A DNA stretch of 8,955 bases from MESE01 sp036675035 (GCA_036675035.1 JAKFFO010000096.1:1-8955); one strand, 5' to 3'. Numbered from the stretch's first letter, positions 1-5,699 are shown. Numbers and translations are program-made. The notes: generated by a model not told the origin, from the letters alone.

Positions 1-120
1 GGCGGTCGAGGCGTTCGGGCCGGTGATGCCGATGACGGAGCCGATTTTTACTTCGCCGGCCAGTGCGGCACTTGCAATTGACGATGAAAGCAAGACAGAA
101 AACACATATTTCAAAAACAT
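1..120 (-). CDS. Branched-chain amino acid-type ABC transporter substrate-binding protein, N-terminal part (runs off the left edge)
   Basis: The reverse complement of the first 120 bases reads as 40 uninterrupted codons from an ATG at 118-120. The protein begins with a short basic/hydrophobic signal peptide (MFLKYVFSVLLSSSIASAALA), with likely cleavage after the Ala-Leu-Ala at residues 20-22. The mature protein starts EVKIGSVIGITGPNAS, the typical first beta strand and ligand-loop opening of Peripla_BP_6 (LivK/LivJ-type) binding proteins. A Shine-Dalgarno-like GGGGAAG lies just upstream of the ATG. The protein would bind a small solute in the periplasm, such as a branched-chain or aromatic amino acid or an organic acid, and deliver it to a Liv-type ABC permease. 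No permease or ATPase gene is visible, and substrate cannot be told from 40 residues. It resembles the complete binding protein at 1552-2802 in type, but the two N-termini differ in sequence. Confidence 0.85.
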   Translation of the reverse strand, partial: MFLKYVFSVLLSSSIASAALAGEVKIGSVIGITGPNASTA

Positions 121-591
121 TTCTTCCCCGTGGATGACTGAACCCGTAGCTGGACGCTGCAAGCCGGTAAATGATTTCCAGAAATGAAATCCGATTAGAT
201 TCCTTGTGGAAAGAACAGCTTACAATTTTTTTGAACGGATGAGAAGAAAGCTACGGCCATAACATCAACATTTCGTGTTCAATTATTCACGCGCAGCGCA
301 TTGAACCACAGTTCGGAGTAAAACCAGGGTACGCACTGAATGCGGCGCCGGACAAATAATGCCGCAGCACTGTACCGCTGATCGGGCGATTTAGCGTTCC
401 ATGATGCGCCATTGAGCCAGAAATGGCGGCGATGCAGTTTGGAAAAAGCGATTACTTGAGCCGACGCTGAGACGCGACAAACTTGCGGCTCGCCTGCCCG
501 CGAGGCTCACCCGCGCATCGCCGATTCCGCTGTAAGATGATATTTCGTTAATGTCCGCCGGTGTTCCAGCCGGCTTCTTCGGGAGAACGCA
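121..591. other. Divergent intergenic region of about 470 bp
   Basis: This gap separates the minus-strand binding protein from the plus-strand DUF1428 gene, so promoters for both should lie here. A possible minus-strand -10 (TCTAAT, forward 194-199) is present but has no well-spaced -35. On the plus strand TAAGAT (near 532-537) is a weak -10 candidate. Short hairpins occur at 174-185 (ATTTC/GAAAT) and 557-574 (GCCGG/CCGGC). I see no convincing coding sequence: open frames here are antisense extensions of the downstream gene without family resemblance. No tRNA or repeat was recognised. Confidence 0.5.
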
Positions 592-951
592 ATGCCTTAT
601 GTTGACGGATTTGTACTGCCGCTTCCATTGAAAAACCTTGATGCTTACCGCGAAATCGCAAAAAAATGCGGAGCGATCTGGCGCGAGCACGGCGCGCTGG
701 AATACCGCGAATGCATTGCCGACGATGTCAAGCCAGGCAAGCTGACTTCGTTTCCGCAAAGCGTGAATCTTGAAGACGGCGAAGCCGTGGTGTTCTCATG
801 GATCGTATACGAATCGCGTGCGCATCGCGACCAGGTCAATGACAAGGTGATGAAGGACCCGCGCATGGCCGGCATGATGGATGTCGCATCGATGCCATTC
901 GATGCAAAGCGAATGATCTACGGCGGCTTCGAAATGCTGATGGACGTATAG
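592..951 (+). CDS. DUF1428 family protein (YbaA-like)
   Basis: This 119-residue protein matches the DUF1428 family, whose E. coli member YbaA is of nearly the same length (117 aa). Family landmarks are visible: the opening MPYVDGFVLPLP, the KKCG/HGALEYRECIADDV segment (residues about 24-46), VVFSWIVYESR (about 66-76), the KDPRM helix (about 88-92) and the ending MPFDAKRMIYGGFE (about 101-114). The fold is a dimeric alpha/beta-barrel ferredoxin-like domain; the cellular function is unknown for the family. The start ATG follows a GGGAG Shine-Dalgarno sequence 5 bases upstream. The next gene starts 68 bp downstream on the same strand, so the two may be co-transcribed and end at the stem-loop at 1461-1491. 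Confidence 0.9.
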   Translation: MPYVDGFVLPLPLKNLDAYREIAKKCGAIWREHGALEYRECIADDVKPGKLTSFPQSVNLEDGEAVVFSWIVYESRAHRDQVNDKVMKDPRMAGMMDVASMPFDAKRMIYGGFEMLMDV

Positions 952-1019
952 CACCCGAACAGACGAACCGAATCGGTTGCGAATTGACGAGTCCGATTCA
1001 TTAACCAACGGGAGCATAA

Positions 1020-1397
1020 GTGCCGACACCCGAAACGCTTGAAAGATTCATTGCCCGAGTCGAACAGAACGCGCATGCGAAAGCGGTCGAAGAGTTCTAT
1101 GCCGAGCATTCGTCGATGCAGGAAAATCAGTCGCCACCGCGCGTCGGGCGCGACGCGCACGTCGAGAGCGAGCGCAAGGTCATGTCGCGGGCAAGGTCAG
1201 TGACGTCACAGTGCGTCCGCCCGGTATTCGTGACCGGTGACAAAGTGGTGATTCGCTGGATATTCGAGTTCGAATGGATCGATGGAACCCTCACCCGGAT
1301 GGAGGAACTCGCGTACCAGCGCTGGGAAGGCGAACGAATTGCGGAGGAGACGTTTTTCTATGATCCGGCGCAGCGCGCTCCAAGGACTCGGGTGTAA
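1020..1397 (+). CDS. Nuclear transport factor 2 / SnoaL-like domain protein, GTG start
   Basis: This 125-residue protein has the layout of a small NTF2-like (SnoaL-type) domain: an N-terminal helix pair (PETLERFIARVEQNAHAKAV), then EEFYAEHSSMQENQSPP, then beta strands RPVFVTGDKVVIRWIFEFEW and MEELAYQRWEGERIAEETFFYDP. In the family this cone-shaped fold forms a hydrophobic pocket and supports varied enzymes and binding proteins, so a specific reaction cannot be assigned. The start is GTG at 1020, placed 6 bases after GGGAG (1011-1015); no ATG occurs earlier in this frame after the previous stop. It follows the DUF1428 gene by 68 bp and is probably co-transcribed with it. The C-terminus (QRAPRTRV) is short and basic. 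Confidence 0.82.
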   Translation: MPTPETLERFIARVEQNAHAKAVEEFYAEHSSMQENQSPPRVGRDAHVESERKVMSRARSVTSQCVRPVFVTGDKVVIRWIFEFEWIDGTLTRMEELAYQRWEGERIAEETFFYDPAQRAPRTRV

Positions 1398-1460
1398 TCG
1401 CTAACGCCTCTGCCACCGTGCGCGCGGAACGCAGATTGACTTTACCGGTGGATCACGCAT

Positions 1461-1491
1461 AAAAAAGCCCTGTCATCGACAGGGCTTTTTT
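1461..1491. terminator. Bidirectional intrinsic terminator between convergent genes
   Basis: The sequence AAAAAAGCCCTGTC - ATC - GACAGGGCTTTTTT is a perfect inverted repeat with 14-base arms and a 3-base loop. It has a GC-rich core stem of 8 bp and A/T tracts on both sides, so it can act as a rho-independent terminator in either direction. It lies 63 bp after the stop of the plus-strand NTF2-like gene and 60 bp after the stop of the minus-strand binding-protein gene. Confidence 0.93.
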
Positions 1492-1511
1492 ACTGCGAAA
1501 GCGACAGGACA

Positions 1512-1543
1512 CCGTGCCGCAATTACTACAAATTACGGCACGG
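1512..1543. repeat. Inverted repeat next to the binding-protein stop codon
   Basis: CCGTGCCG (1512-1519) pairs with CGGCACGG (1536-1543). After one mismatch, AATT pairs with AATT, leaving a 6-base loop, so a stem of about 12 bp forms in either strand's RNA. It starts 8 bases after the minus-strand stop codon (1552-1554) and lacks a U tract. A likely role is a 3' mRNA stabilising stem or part of a two-hairpin terminator together with 1461-1491. Confidence 0.6.
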
Positions 1544-1551
1544 TGAACCCG

Positions 1552-2802
1552 TTACTTGTTGGCTGGGCGCTTCATCTGGCACGAAGTCGGCTGCGTGGCG
1601 ACATAGGTGTCGACCCGGTAGTCCTTCTTCCAGCCATAGCCGGTGTTTTCCTGGTCGTACTTGACGGTTTTGCCGTCAACCTTGGACCAGGTCGACACAT
1701 ACAGCGGCTGCTGCAACTGATGGTCTGTCTTGCGCATTTCTACATCACCGTTCAGCGCCTTGACTTTCATGCCTTCCAGCGCATAAGCGACTTTGATCGG
1801 ATCGGCCGATTTGGTTTCCTTGATCGCCTTCGACAGCATCAGAATGATGGTGTTGATGTCCTGAACATAGAAATCGTCGTTGTACTTTTTCTTGAACAGA
1901 TCGAGATACTTGTGTCCGGCGCCGGTCTCATCGTCCGGAATCCAGTAACCAACCTGCTTGACCATGCCGGCGGCTGCGGCACCCATCGCGGTCGGAACGC
2001 CTGTGGTTGCACCGTAATAGGTATAGAACTTCGCAGGCAGACTCGCATCCTTGGCGGCTTTTACCAGCAATGCGAGGTCGGCGCCCCAGTTACCGGTAAT
2101 GACGGTGTCGGCACCGGATGCCTTCATTTTCGCGACGTATGGCGAGAAGTCCTTGGTGGTCGCGATCGGGTGCAGGTCATCGCCGACGATTTCGATGTCC
2201 GGACGCTTGCGCTTCAGGTAGTCTTTCGCGGCGCGCGAAACCTGATGGCCGTGTGCATAGTTCTGTCCGATGATGTAGACCTTCTTGATGCTCGGGTCCT
2301 TGGCCAGCACGGTCGTCAGGGCTTCCATCTTCATGTCGACGTTCGCGTCAAAGCGGAAATGCCAGAAGCTGCATTTGCTGTTGGTCAGATCAGGATCGAT
2401 TGCGGAGTAATTCAGGAAAACGACTTCCTTGCCCGGATTGCGCTCGTTGTGCTTGTTCAGCGCATCGATCAGCGCAGCGGCCACGCCCGAGCCATTGCCC
2501 TGGGCGATATAGCGGAAACCCTGGTCAATCGCCGCCTTCAACTGGGTCAGCGATTCCTGCGGGCTGCCCTTGCCGTCGAAACCGACGACTTCAATGGTGT
2601 TGCCTTGACCGGCCCATTTTTGTTCGTTGGCCATTTCGGTGACCATCTTGAACGTATTCATCTGGTTGTGGCCGATTGGTGCAAATGCGCCGGAAAACGT
2701 CTCGATCATTGCGATCCTGACGTTTTCTGCAAAACTGACCGGTGCAGCGAAAGCGGATGCCGCAGCAACGGCTGCTGCGAGCGGGCGGAACTTGAATGTC
2801 AT
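1552..2802 (-). CDS. Branched-chain amino acid-type ABC transporter periplasmic substrate-binding protein
   Basis: This complete 416-residue protein is of the Peripla_BP_6 (LivK-like) type. Residues 1-25 form a signal peptide (basic start MTFKFR, an Ala-rich core, then Ser-Phe-Ala before Glu26). The mature start ENVRIAMIETFSGAFAPIG is the usual first strand and ligand loop; further family segments include IAQGNGSGVAAALIDALN (99-116), KKVYIIGQNYAHG (173-185) and GADTVITGNWGADLALLVKA (230-249). Only two cysteines exist in the mature protein (Cys144 and Cys408); they could form a disulphide, which is inference. The length slightly exceeds classical LivK (about 370), as in many betaproteobacterial homologues for aromatic or organic-acid ligands. 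The ATG follows GGAAGAG. It stands alone: no liv permease or ATPase genes adjoin it. The ligand cannot be named. Confidence 0.92.
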   Translation of the reverse strand: MTFKFRPLAAAVAAASAFAAPVSFAENVRIAMIETFSGAFAPIGHNQMNTFKMVTEMANEQKWAGQGNTIEVVGFDGKGSPQESLTQLKAAIDQGFRYIAQGNGSGVAAALIDALNKHNERNPGKEVVFLNYSAIDPDLTNSKCSFWHFRFDANVDMKMEALTTVLAKDPSIKKVYIIGQNYAHGHQVSRAAKDYLKRKRPDIEIVGDDLHPIATTKDFSPYVAKMKASGADTVITGNWGADLALLVKAAKDASLPAKFYTYYGATTGVPTAMGAAAAGMVKQVGYWIPDDETGAGHKYLDLFKKKYNDDFYVQDINTIILMLSKAIKETKSADPIKVAYALEGMKVKALNGDVEMRKTDHQLQQPLYVSTWSKVDGKTVKYDQENTGYGWKKDYRVDTYVATQPTSCQMKRPANK

Positions 2803-3180
2803 TGTCTCTTCCTAATAAAGGTTCTGGAACGGAACGCTATTAAATCATGAAACGTGCGCAGCGGACAATGGACTGAAATATGGACACGGCAATGCGGCGG
2901 GCAAACTTGATCCGATGCGCAAGCGCCGGCGATTTTTCCGTCGCATTACCGTCGGAAAGGAACGCTACCGATATAGGCAGCCCAATGCGATCCTCGTTGA
3001 CGTTCGCAGCTGACAGGAGCCGCGAAGCCGCCAGTCAACGTACAATTCGCCTGCATCGGAAGCGAAATTCAGACAGGTAAAAGCGATCGAAGCCATATCA
3101 GCCGTCAACGGTCGGTGCATGGCTGGACGATACTATGTCTGAATTCATGAACGCTGAATATTTTCGGACGAAAGGAATCC
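2803..3180. other. Divergent intergenic region before ppx
   Basis: This 378-bp gap separates the minus-strand binding protein from plus-strand ppx. It contains the minus-strand promoter candidate at 2839-2868 and the ppx ribosome site AAAGGAA (about 3171-3177). A 7-bp inverted repeat, CGTTGAC/GTCAACG (2995-3001 and 3034-3040), has a 32-base spacing and may be chance. No clear ppx promoter was found; TACTAT at 3131-3136 is a weak -10 without a -35. A 66-codon open frame at 2880-3080 has no ribosome site and looks non-coding. Confidence 0.45.
2839..2868 (-). promoter_or_regulatory. Candidate sigma-70 promoter of the binding-protein gene
   Basis: On the minus strand TTGTCC (forward 2863-2868) and TTTAAT (forward 2839-2844; 5 of 6 bases match TATAAT) are separated by 18 bp. 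This places transcription start about 30 bases before the ATG at 2802, with the GGAAGAG ribosome site between. No other promoter in the gap looks as good. It is assigned by eye only. Confidence 0.5.
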
Positions 3181-4635
3181 ATGTTTGCCGCGGTTGATCT
3201 GGGATCGAACAGTTTTCGCCTGCACGTCGGTCAGCATGACGGCAACGCGATGCGCATCGTCAAAAGCGCTCGCGATCCGATTCGTCTCGGTGCGGGCCTT
3301 GATGAGAATGGGTGCCTTACCGAAAAGGCAATGCGGATTTCCGTCGAATCGCTTGAGGGATTTGCAAGGATTCTTGGCAACTATTCACTTGATGCGGTCA
3401 GGGTGGTCGCAACCAACACGCTGCGAATCTCAAAAAATTCCGCGCAATTGCTACCAAGGCTTGAGCAGGCAATCGGCTACCCGATAGAAATCATTTCCGG
3501 CGAAGAAGAAGGGCGGCTGATTTACATGGGTGTTGCCAGTTCGCTTGCGTCGGCCGAAGAACAGCGACTGGTCATCGATATCGGGGGAGGCTCGACCGAA
3601 CTGATACTTGGCAAAGGGTTCGACATCGAGTACGTGGAGTCATTCACTGTCGGCACGGTCACCCAGAGCGCAGGATTCTTTATCGATGGCCGCATCGATA
3701 GCGCTTCGTTCGATGCCGCCATACTTTCGGCGCGCAGCCGGTTCGAAGACGCCGCCCTTTCGTATCCACCTGATTACTGGCATGCGGCATACGGGTCGTC
3801 GGGCACGATTCGGGCAATCGGCGACGCCATCAGGAAAAATTCGCTGGGCGATGGCGAGATATCCGTGAAAAGCCTGAATGCCCTCAAGGGCCGGCTGATC
3901 GAAGCCGGGCATATTGAGCGGATCGTGCTGGCGGGAATCAAGCCGGATCGCGCGGCCGCGCTGGTCGGCGGGCTGGCGATCCTGATCGGCATGATGCAGG
4001 AACTGAATATCCGGCAGATTAGCGCAATCGAAGCCGGATTGCGCATGGGCGTCCTCCATGACCTGCAAATGCGGGCAACGCGGCGCGACCGCCGTGACGC
4101 GTCCGTCCAGGATTTCGTGCGCCGGTTCCACGCCGATCAGCCGCGTGCAAAACGCGTTGCGGATATCGCAACCGTCCTTTACGCAAACCTGAAGCCGGAA
4201 GGAAATTCGCTCGACAAGGTAGTGTACTGGAGCAGTCTCCTGCACGAGGTCGGCCTCGCGGTTTCCCACAGCGGCCACCACAAGCACGGCGCCTATCTGA
4301 TCGACAATGCGGACCTGTCGGGATTTACCGCGCGCGAACAGCATGCGATGAGCACATTGATTCTTGGGCAGAAGGGGAACCTGCGCAAGCTCGGCGATTT
4401 CCTGGCCGATCGGGATTTGTCGAAAGCGGTGCTTGCGCTGCGGCTTGCCGTCATCTTCATGCATTCCAGAATCGACGGCCCGATGAATGGGTTGCGCCTG
4501 TCGCTCAAGAACAAGGTCGAACTGGAAATCAGCCGGCGCTGGTTTTCCGAACACCCGACCCTGGCCTACTGGATTGAAAAAGAGCGGGCCGCGTGGCACG
4601 AGCTAGGCATCGGTTTTTCGGTAAGGCAGATCTGA
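3181..4635 (+). CDS. ppx: Exopolyphosphatase (Ppx/GppA family)
   Basis: This 484-residue cytoplasmic enzyme should release orthophosphate processively from the ends of polyphosphate chains. The actin-like ATPase-fold motifs are in order: phosphate-1 AAVDLGSNSFRLH (3-15), VVATNTLR (75-82), ISGEEEGRLIYMG (105-117, holding the family's catalytic glutamate), phosphate-2 VIDIGGGSTEL (131-141) and GSSGTIRAIG (205-214). The C-terminal HD-like domain shows LLHEVGLAVSHSGHHKHGAY (353-372), closely parallel to E. coli Ppx. The length is near that of E. coli Ppx (513 aa) and well above the shorter two-domain family members, which supports Ppx; GppA (pppGpp hydrolysis) remains possible because the families overlap. 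The ATG follows AAAGGAA and lies directly before the first motif. No ppk gene is adjacent in the window. Confidence 0.94.
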   Translation: MFAAVDLGSNSFRLHVGQHDGNAMRIVKSARDPIRLGAGLDENGCLTEKAMRISVESLEGFARILGNYSLDAVRVVATNTLRISKNSAQLLPRLEQAIGYPIEIISGEEEGRLIYMGVASSLASAEEQRLVIDIGGGSTELILGKGFDIEYVESFTVGTVTQSAGFFIDGRIDSASFDAAILSARSRFEDAALSYPPDYWHAAYGSSGTIRAIGDAIRKNSLGDGEISVKSLNALKGRLIEAGHIERIVLAGIKPDRAAALVGGLAILIGMMQELNIRQISAIEAGLRMGVLHDLQMRATRRDRRDASVQDFVRRFHADQPRAKRVADIATVLYANLKPEGNSLDKVVYWSSLLHEVGLAVSHSGHHKHGAYLIDNADLSGFTAREQHAMSTLILGQKGNLRKLGDFLADRDLSKAVLALRLAVIFMHSRIDGPMNGLRLSLKNKVELEISRRWFSEHPTLAYWIEKERAAWHELGIGFSVRQI

Positions 4636-4701
4636 CGCCTGAATTCATGCTTTGCGCGCGCCGCAGACGACACGGTGAAAAACAGGCCTCCTCCCTCAGC
4701 C

Positions 4702-4730
4702 TTGTGCCATCCAAATAAATGGTATATATT
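4702..4730 (+). promoter_or_regulatory. Candidate sigma-70 promoter of the basic ribbon-helix-helix-like gene
   Basis: TTGTGC (4702-4707) and TATATT (4725-4730; 5 of 6 bases match TATAAT) are separated by exactly 17 bp. The expected transcription start, near 4737, leaves an approximately 30-base leader to the ATG at 4767. The -10 lies inside the palindrome at 4715-4754, so anything bound there would block RNA polymerase. Confidence 0.6.
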
Positions 4731-4754
4731 ATTTATACTATTTATACCATTTAT
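4715..4754. promoter_or_regulatory. AT-rich palindromic operator-like site with 9-bp tandem repeats
   Basis: ATAAATGGTATA (4715-4726) and TATACCATTTAT (4743-4754) form a perfect 12-bp inverted repeat with a 16-bp spacing. Inside and beyond its right half, ATTTATAC recurs at 4731 and 4740, and ATTTAT again at 4749, giving three direct repeats at a 9-bp step. The site covers the -10 of the promoter for the next gene. Ribbon-helix-helix repressors commonly bind short repeated or inverted sites in their own promoters, so autoregulation by the downstream protein is a reasonable inference. The long AT-rich loop and lack of a U tract make it a poor terminator. Confidence 0.6.
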
Positions 4755-4766
4755 CAGGGAGAGGCC

Positions 4767-5189
4767 ATGATCCGAAAAAATCCAGTAAAAAGCCCGGCAG
4801 CAAAGCGTGCCGGTTCGGCTCCGGCCAAAGCATCGGAAACGGATAAGCCGGCGGCACGGCGACCCGCCGTCAAAGCGGCGGTCAAATCCGCTGCGCCTGC
4901 TGTCAAGGAAAGCCGGGCCGCCCCGGCAAAGGCCAAGGCGGATGAGCCGAGCAAGGAAAAGGTCAAGAAACAGAAACTGGTTCGCGACAGCTTTACGATG
5001 CCGGAAGATGAATACCGGGTATTGGGCGAGGTGAAAAAAGCATGCATCAAGGCCGGATTCGAGGTAAAGAAAAGCGAGCTGCTTCGTGTCGGCGTGGCGT
5101 TGATCCGGCAGATGGATCTGCCCGCGCTGAAGAACGTTCTGAACGCGCTGCCGCCGCTCAAGGCCGGCCGTCCCAAACGGCAAAAATGA
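4767..5189 (+). CDS. Basic protein with histone-H1-like tail and ribbon-helix-helix-like C-terminal domain
   Basis: This 140-residue protein starts at ATG 4767, preceded by a strong AGGGAGAGG site. An in-frame ATG at 4719 lies inside the operator and promoter without a ribosome site and was not used. Residues 1-69 are low-complexity Ala/Lys/Pro (AAKRAGSAPAKAS, RRPAVKAAVKSAAPAVK), like histone-H1/AlgP-type tails. Residues 70-117 fit a ribbon-helix-helix pattern: a strand (KLVRDSFTMP), a first helix (EDEYRVLGEVKKACIKAG) and a second helix (VKKSELLRVGVALIRQ). The end, KAGRPKRQK, has an AT-hook-like GRP core in basic surroundings. It most likely binds DNA as a nucleoid-associated protein or an autorepressor. 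Similar proteins occur in Burkholderiales, but I know of no assigned function. It begins 131 bp after ppx with its own promoter candidate. Confidence 0.8.
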   Translation: MIRKNPVKSPAAKRAGSAPAKASETDKPAARRPAVKAAVKSAAPAVKESRAAPAKAKADEPSKEKVKKQKLVRDSFTMPEDEYRVLGEVKKACIKAGFEVKKSELLRVGVALIRQMDLPALKNVLNALPPLKAGRPKRQK

Positions 5190-5191
5190 CC
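5180..5191 (+). repeat. 12-bp direct repeat, copy 1 (second copy at 5510-5521)
   Basis: GCAAAAATGACC covers the last codon and stop of the basic-protein gene here and recurs exactly at 5510-5521, 330 bp downstream, inside the right arm of the inverted-repeat element. It may mark where the element or a duplication joined the gene end, or may be chance. Confidence 0.35.
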
Positions 5192-5296
5192 GGCCTGCGA
5201 TGTTCGGTGGCCGGGGCAAGGATTCCCGCAGGAATAAGTTGGGTATTTGTGCGACCGTAGCGGGATGCGATGCAAGGTGCCTTCCCCCATCCCCAT

Positions 5297-5322
5297 CCCT
5301 TCTCCCGCTTGCGGGAGAAGGG
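5297..5322. repeat. Perfect 12-bp-arm palindrome inside the repeat element
   Basis: CCCTTCTCCCGC (5297-5308) and GCGGGAGAAGGG (5311-5322) are exact reverse complements around TT. Stem-loops of this CCCTCTCCCGC...GCGGGAGAGGG style are familiar as dispersed intergenic repeats in proteobacteria. It has no U tract but could impede transcription or protect mRNA ends from nucleases. Confidence 0.8.
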
Positions 5323-5333
5323 TGCAAATAGCT

Positions 5334-5357
5334 TCCCTCTCCACAAGTGGGGAGGGA
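5334..5357. repeat. Second palindrome inside the repeat element
   Basis: TCCCTCTCCAC (5334-5344) pairs with GTGGGGAGGGA (5347-5357) around AA, giving 11 bp with one G-T wobble. It resembles the palindrome at 5297-5322 in composition and is followed by GAGGGTGAGGATG. That tract roughly mirrors the CATCCCCATCC before the first palindrome, suggesting that 5288-5372 is one unit. Confidence 0.7.
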
Positions 5358-5377
5358 TCGAGGGTGAGGATGCCGCC

Positions 5378-5393
5378 GCAGTGCGAGCACTGC
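5378..5393. repeat. Third short palindrome inside the repeat element
   Basis: GCAGTGC (5378-5384) and GCACTGC (5387-5393) are exact reverse complements around GA. It follows directly on the unit ending near 5372. Confidence 0.6.
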
Positions 5394-5462
5394 AAGATGG
5401 AGCAGGGATTTCGGATCGCATGCGACTCGCCTGCGCAACGGTCTTCGCTTGTAAGAGAAGAT

Positions 5463-5497
5463 GCGCGCTGCAAGGGGCGGGCAACGCAGCAGCGCGC
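5463..5497. repeat. Inverted repeat at the inner edge of the right arm
   Basis: GCGCGCTGC (5463-5471) and GCAGCGCGC (5489-5497) are exact reverse complements with a 17-base loop. The right copy runs into the CCCGCTACGG start of the right arm of the composite element. Confidence 0.55.
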
Positions 5498-5509
5498 CCG
5501 CTACGGCCA

Positions 5510-5521
5510 GCAAAAATGACC
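5510..5521 (+). repeat. 12-bp direct repeat, copy 2
   Basis: This is an exact copy of GCAAAAATGACC at 5180-5191. It lies within the right arm of the inverted-repeat element, whereas the first copy lies about 20 bp outside the left arm. Confidence 0.35.
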
Positions 5522-5604
5522 AAGTTATTTCTGCGGGAGTCCTTAGCCCGCCAATACAGCAACTCCCGGCCCGGCCGACACGCTGCATTTTCCCCGCTGG
5601 TTCG

Positions 5605-5648
5605 GTACTGTTGCAATGTCATTGAAATGAAACAGTACTGTCATCGTG
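5605..5648 (+). promoter_or_regulatory. Candidate operator / PhoB-box-like half-sites upstream of olsB
   Basis: ATGTCAT (5616-5622) and CTGTCAT (5638-5644) match the PhoB half-site (CTGTCAT) in 6 and 7 of 7 bases. They stand 22 bp apart, which is two 11-bp PhoB repeat steps, with a poor middle unit (ATGAAAC, 5627-5633). The same stretch holds GTACTGTT/AACAGTAC (5605-5612, 5631-5638) enclosing CAATG-T-CATTG (5614-5624), and the palindrome ACAGTACTGT (5632-5641). No convincing -10 was found. Phosphate control would fit the downstream genes, but the middle unit is weak and another dyad-binding regulator is equally possible. Confidence 0.35.
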
Positions 5649-5699
5649 GCGAAGCAATTGACGGTTACGCTTCATCTGTCCTGGCAACAAGGAAGATAA

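Larger units (their letters stand above)
5211..5552. repeat. Composite inverted-repeat element (REP/BIME- or MITE-like)
   Basis: The left arm (about 5211-5264) and right arm (about 5497-5552) are imperfect inverted copies of about 55 bp. They agree exactly in CCCGCTACGG, in CTGCGGGA and in TCCTT, and agree over most of the bases between, with one single-base gap. Each arm has its own small REP-like hairpin (for example ATTCC-CGCA-GGAAT at 5222-5235, degenerate on the right). Between the arms lie further palindromes at 5297-5322, 5334-5357, 5378-5393 and 5463-5497. No transposase is encoded and no clear target-site duplication is seen. The element fills most of the 510-bp gap between the basic-protein gene and olsB; I see no real gene in the gap. 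A dispersed repeat family is inferred from structure. Confidence 0.6.

Noticed and set aside
1543..2850. Long 435-codon plus-strand open frame opposite the binding-protein gene
   Set aside because: It is almost entirely antisense to a clear family member with signal peptide, ribosome site and promoter. Its translation has no recognisable domain, and its length follows from codon bias on the opposite strand.
2880..3080. 66-codon plus-strand open frame upstream of ppx
   Set aside because: No ribosome site, no recognisable features, and it overlaps no conserved signal; probably a random open frame.
3640..4599. 319-codon minus-strand open frame inside ppx
   Set aside because: It is antisense to conserved Ppx motifs, shows no family features and has no ribosome site.
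3139..4649. 11-bp direct repeat CTGAATTCATG at 3139-3149 and 4639-4649 bracketing ppx
   Set aside because: It is short, part of it is an EcoRI-type palindrome, and it has no other mobile-element feature; chance is the simpler explanation.
4715..4754. Possible terminator for ppx
   Set aside because: The arms are AT-rich with a 16-base loop and no U tract; overlap with a good -10 fits an operator better.
4719..4766. Upstream in-frame ATG giving a 16-residue extension (MVYIIYTIYTIYQGEA) to the basic protein
   Set aside because: It lies within the promoter and operator repeats before the expected transcription start, has no ribosome site, and the repeats alone explain the periodic residues. The ATG at 4767 has a strong ribosome site.
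5288..5393. Possible CRISPR or tandem repeat array suggested by successive palindromes
   Set aside because: The palindromes are different in sequence and not evenly spaced; there is no repeated unit with spacers and no cas gene.
4566..5588. 340-codon minus-strand open frame across the ppx end, the basic-protein gene and the repeat element
   Set aside because: It spans the operator, another gene's antisense and palindromic repeat DNA; the product is low-complexity and Arg-rich without motifs.
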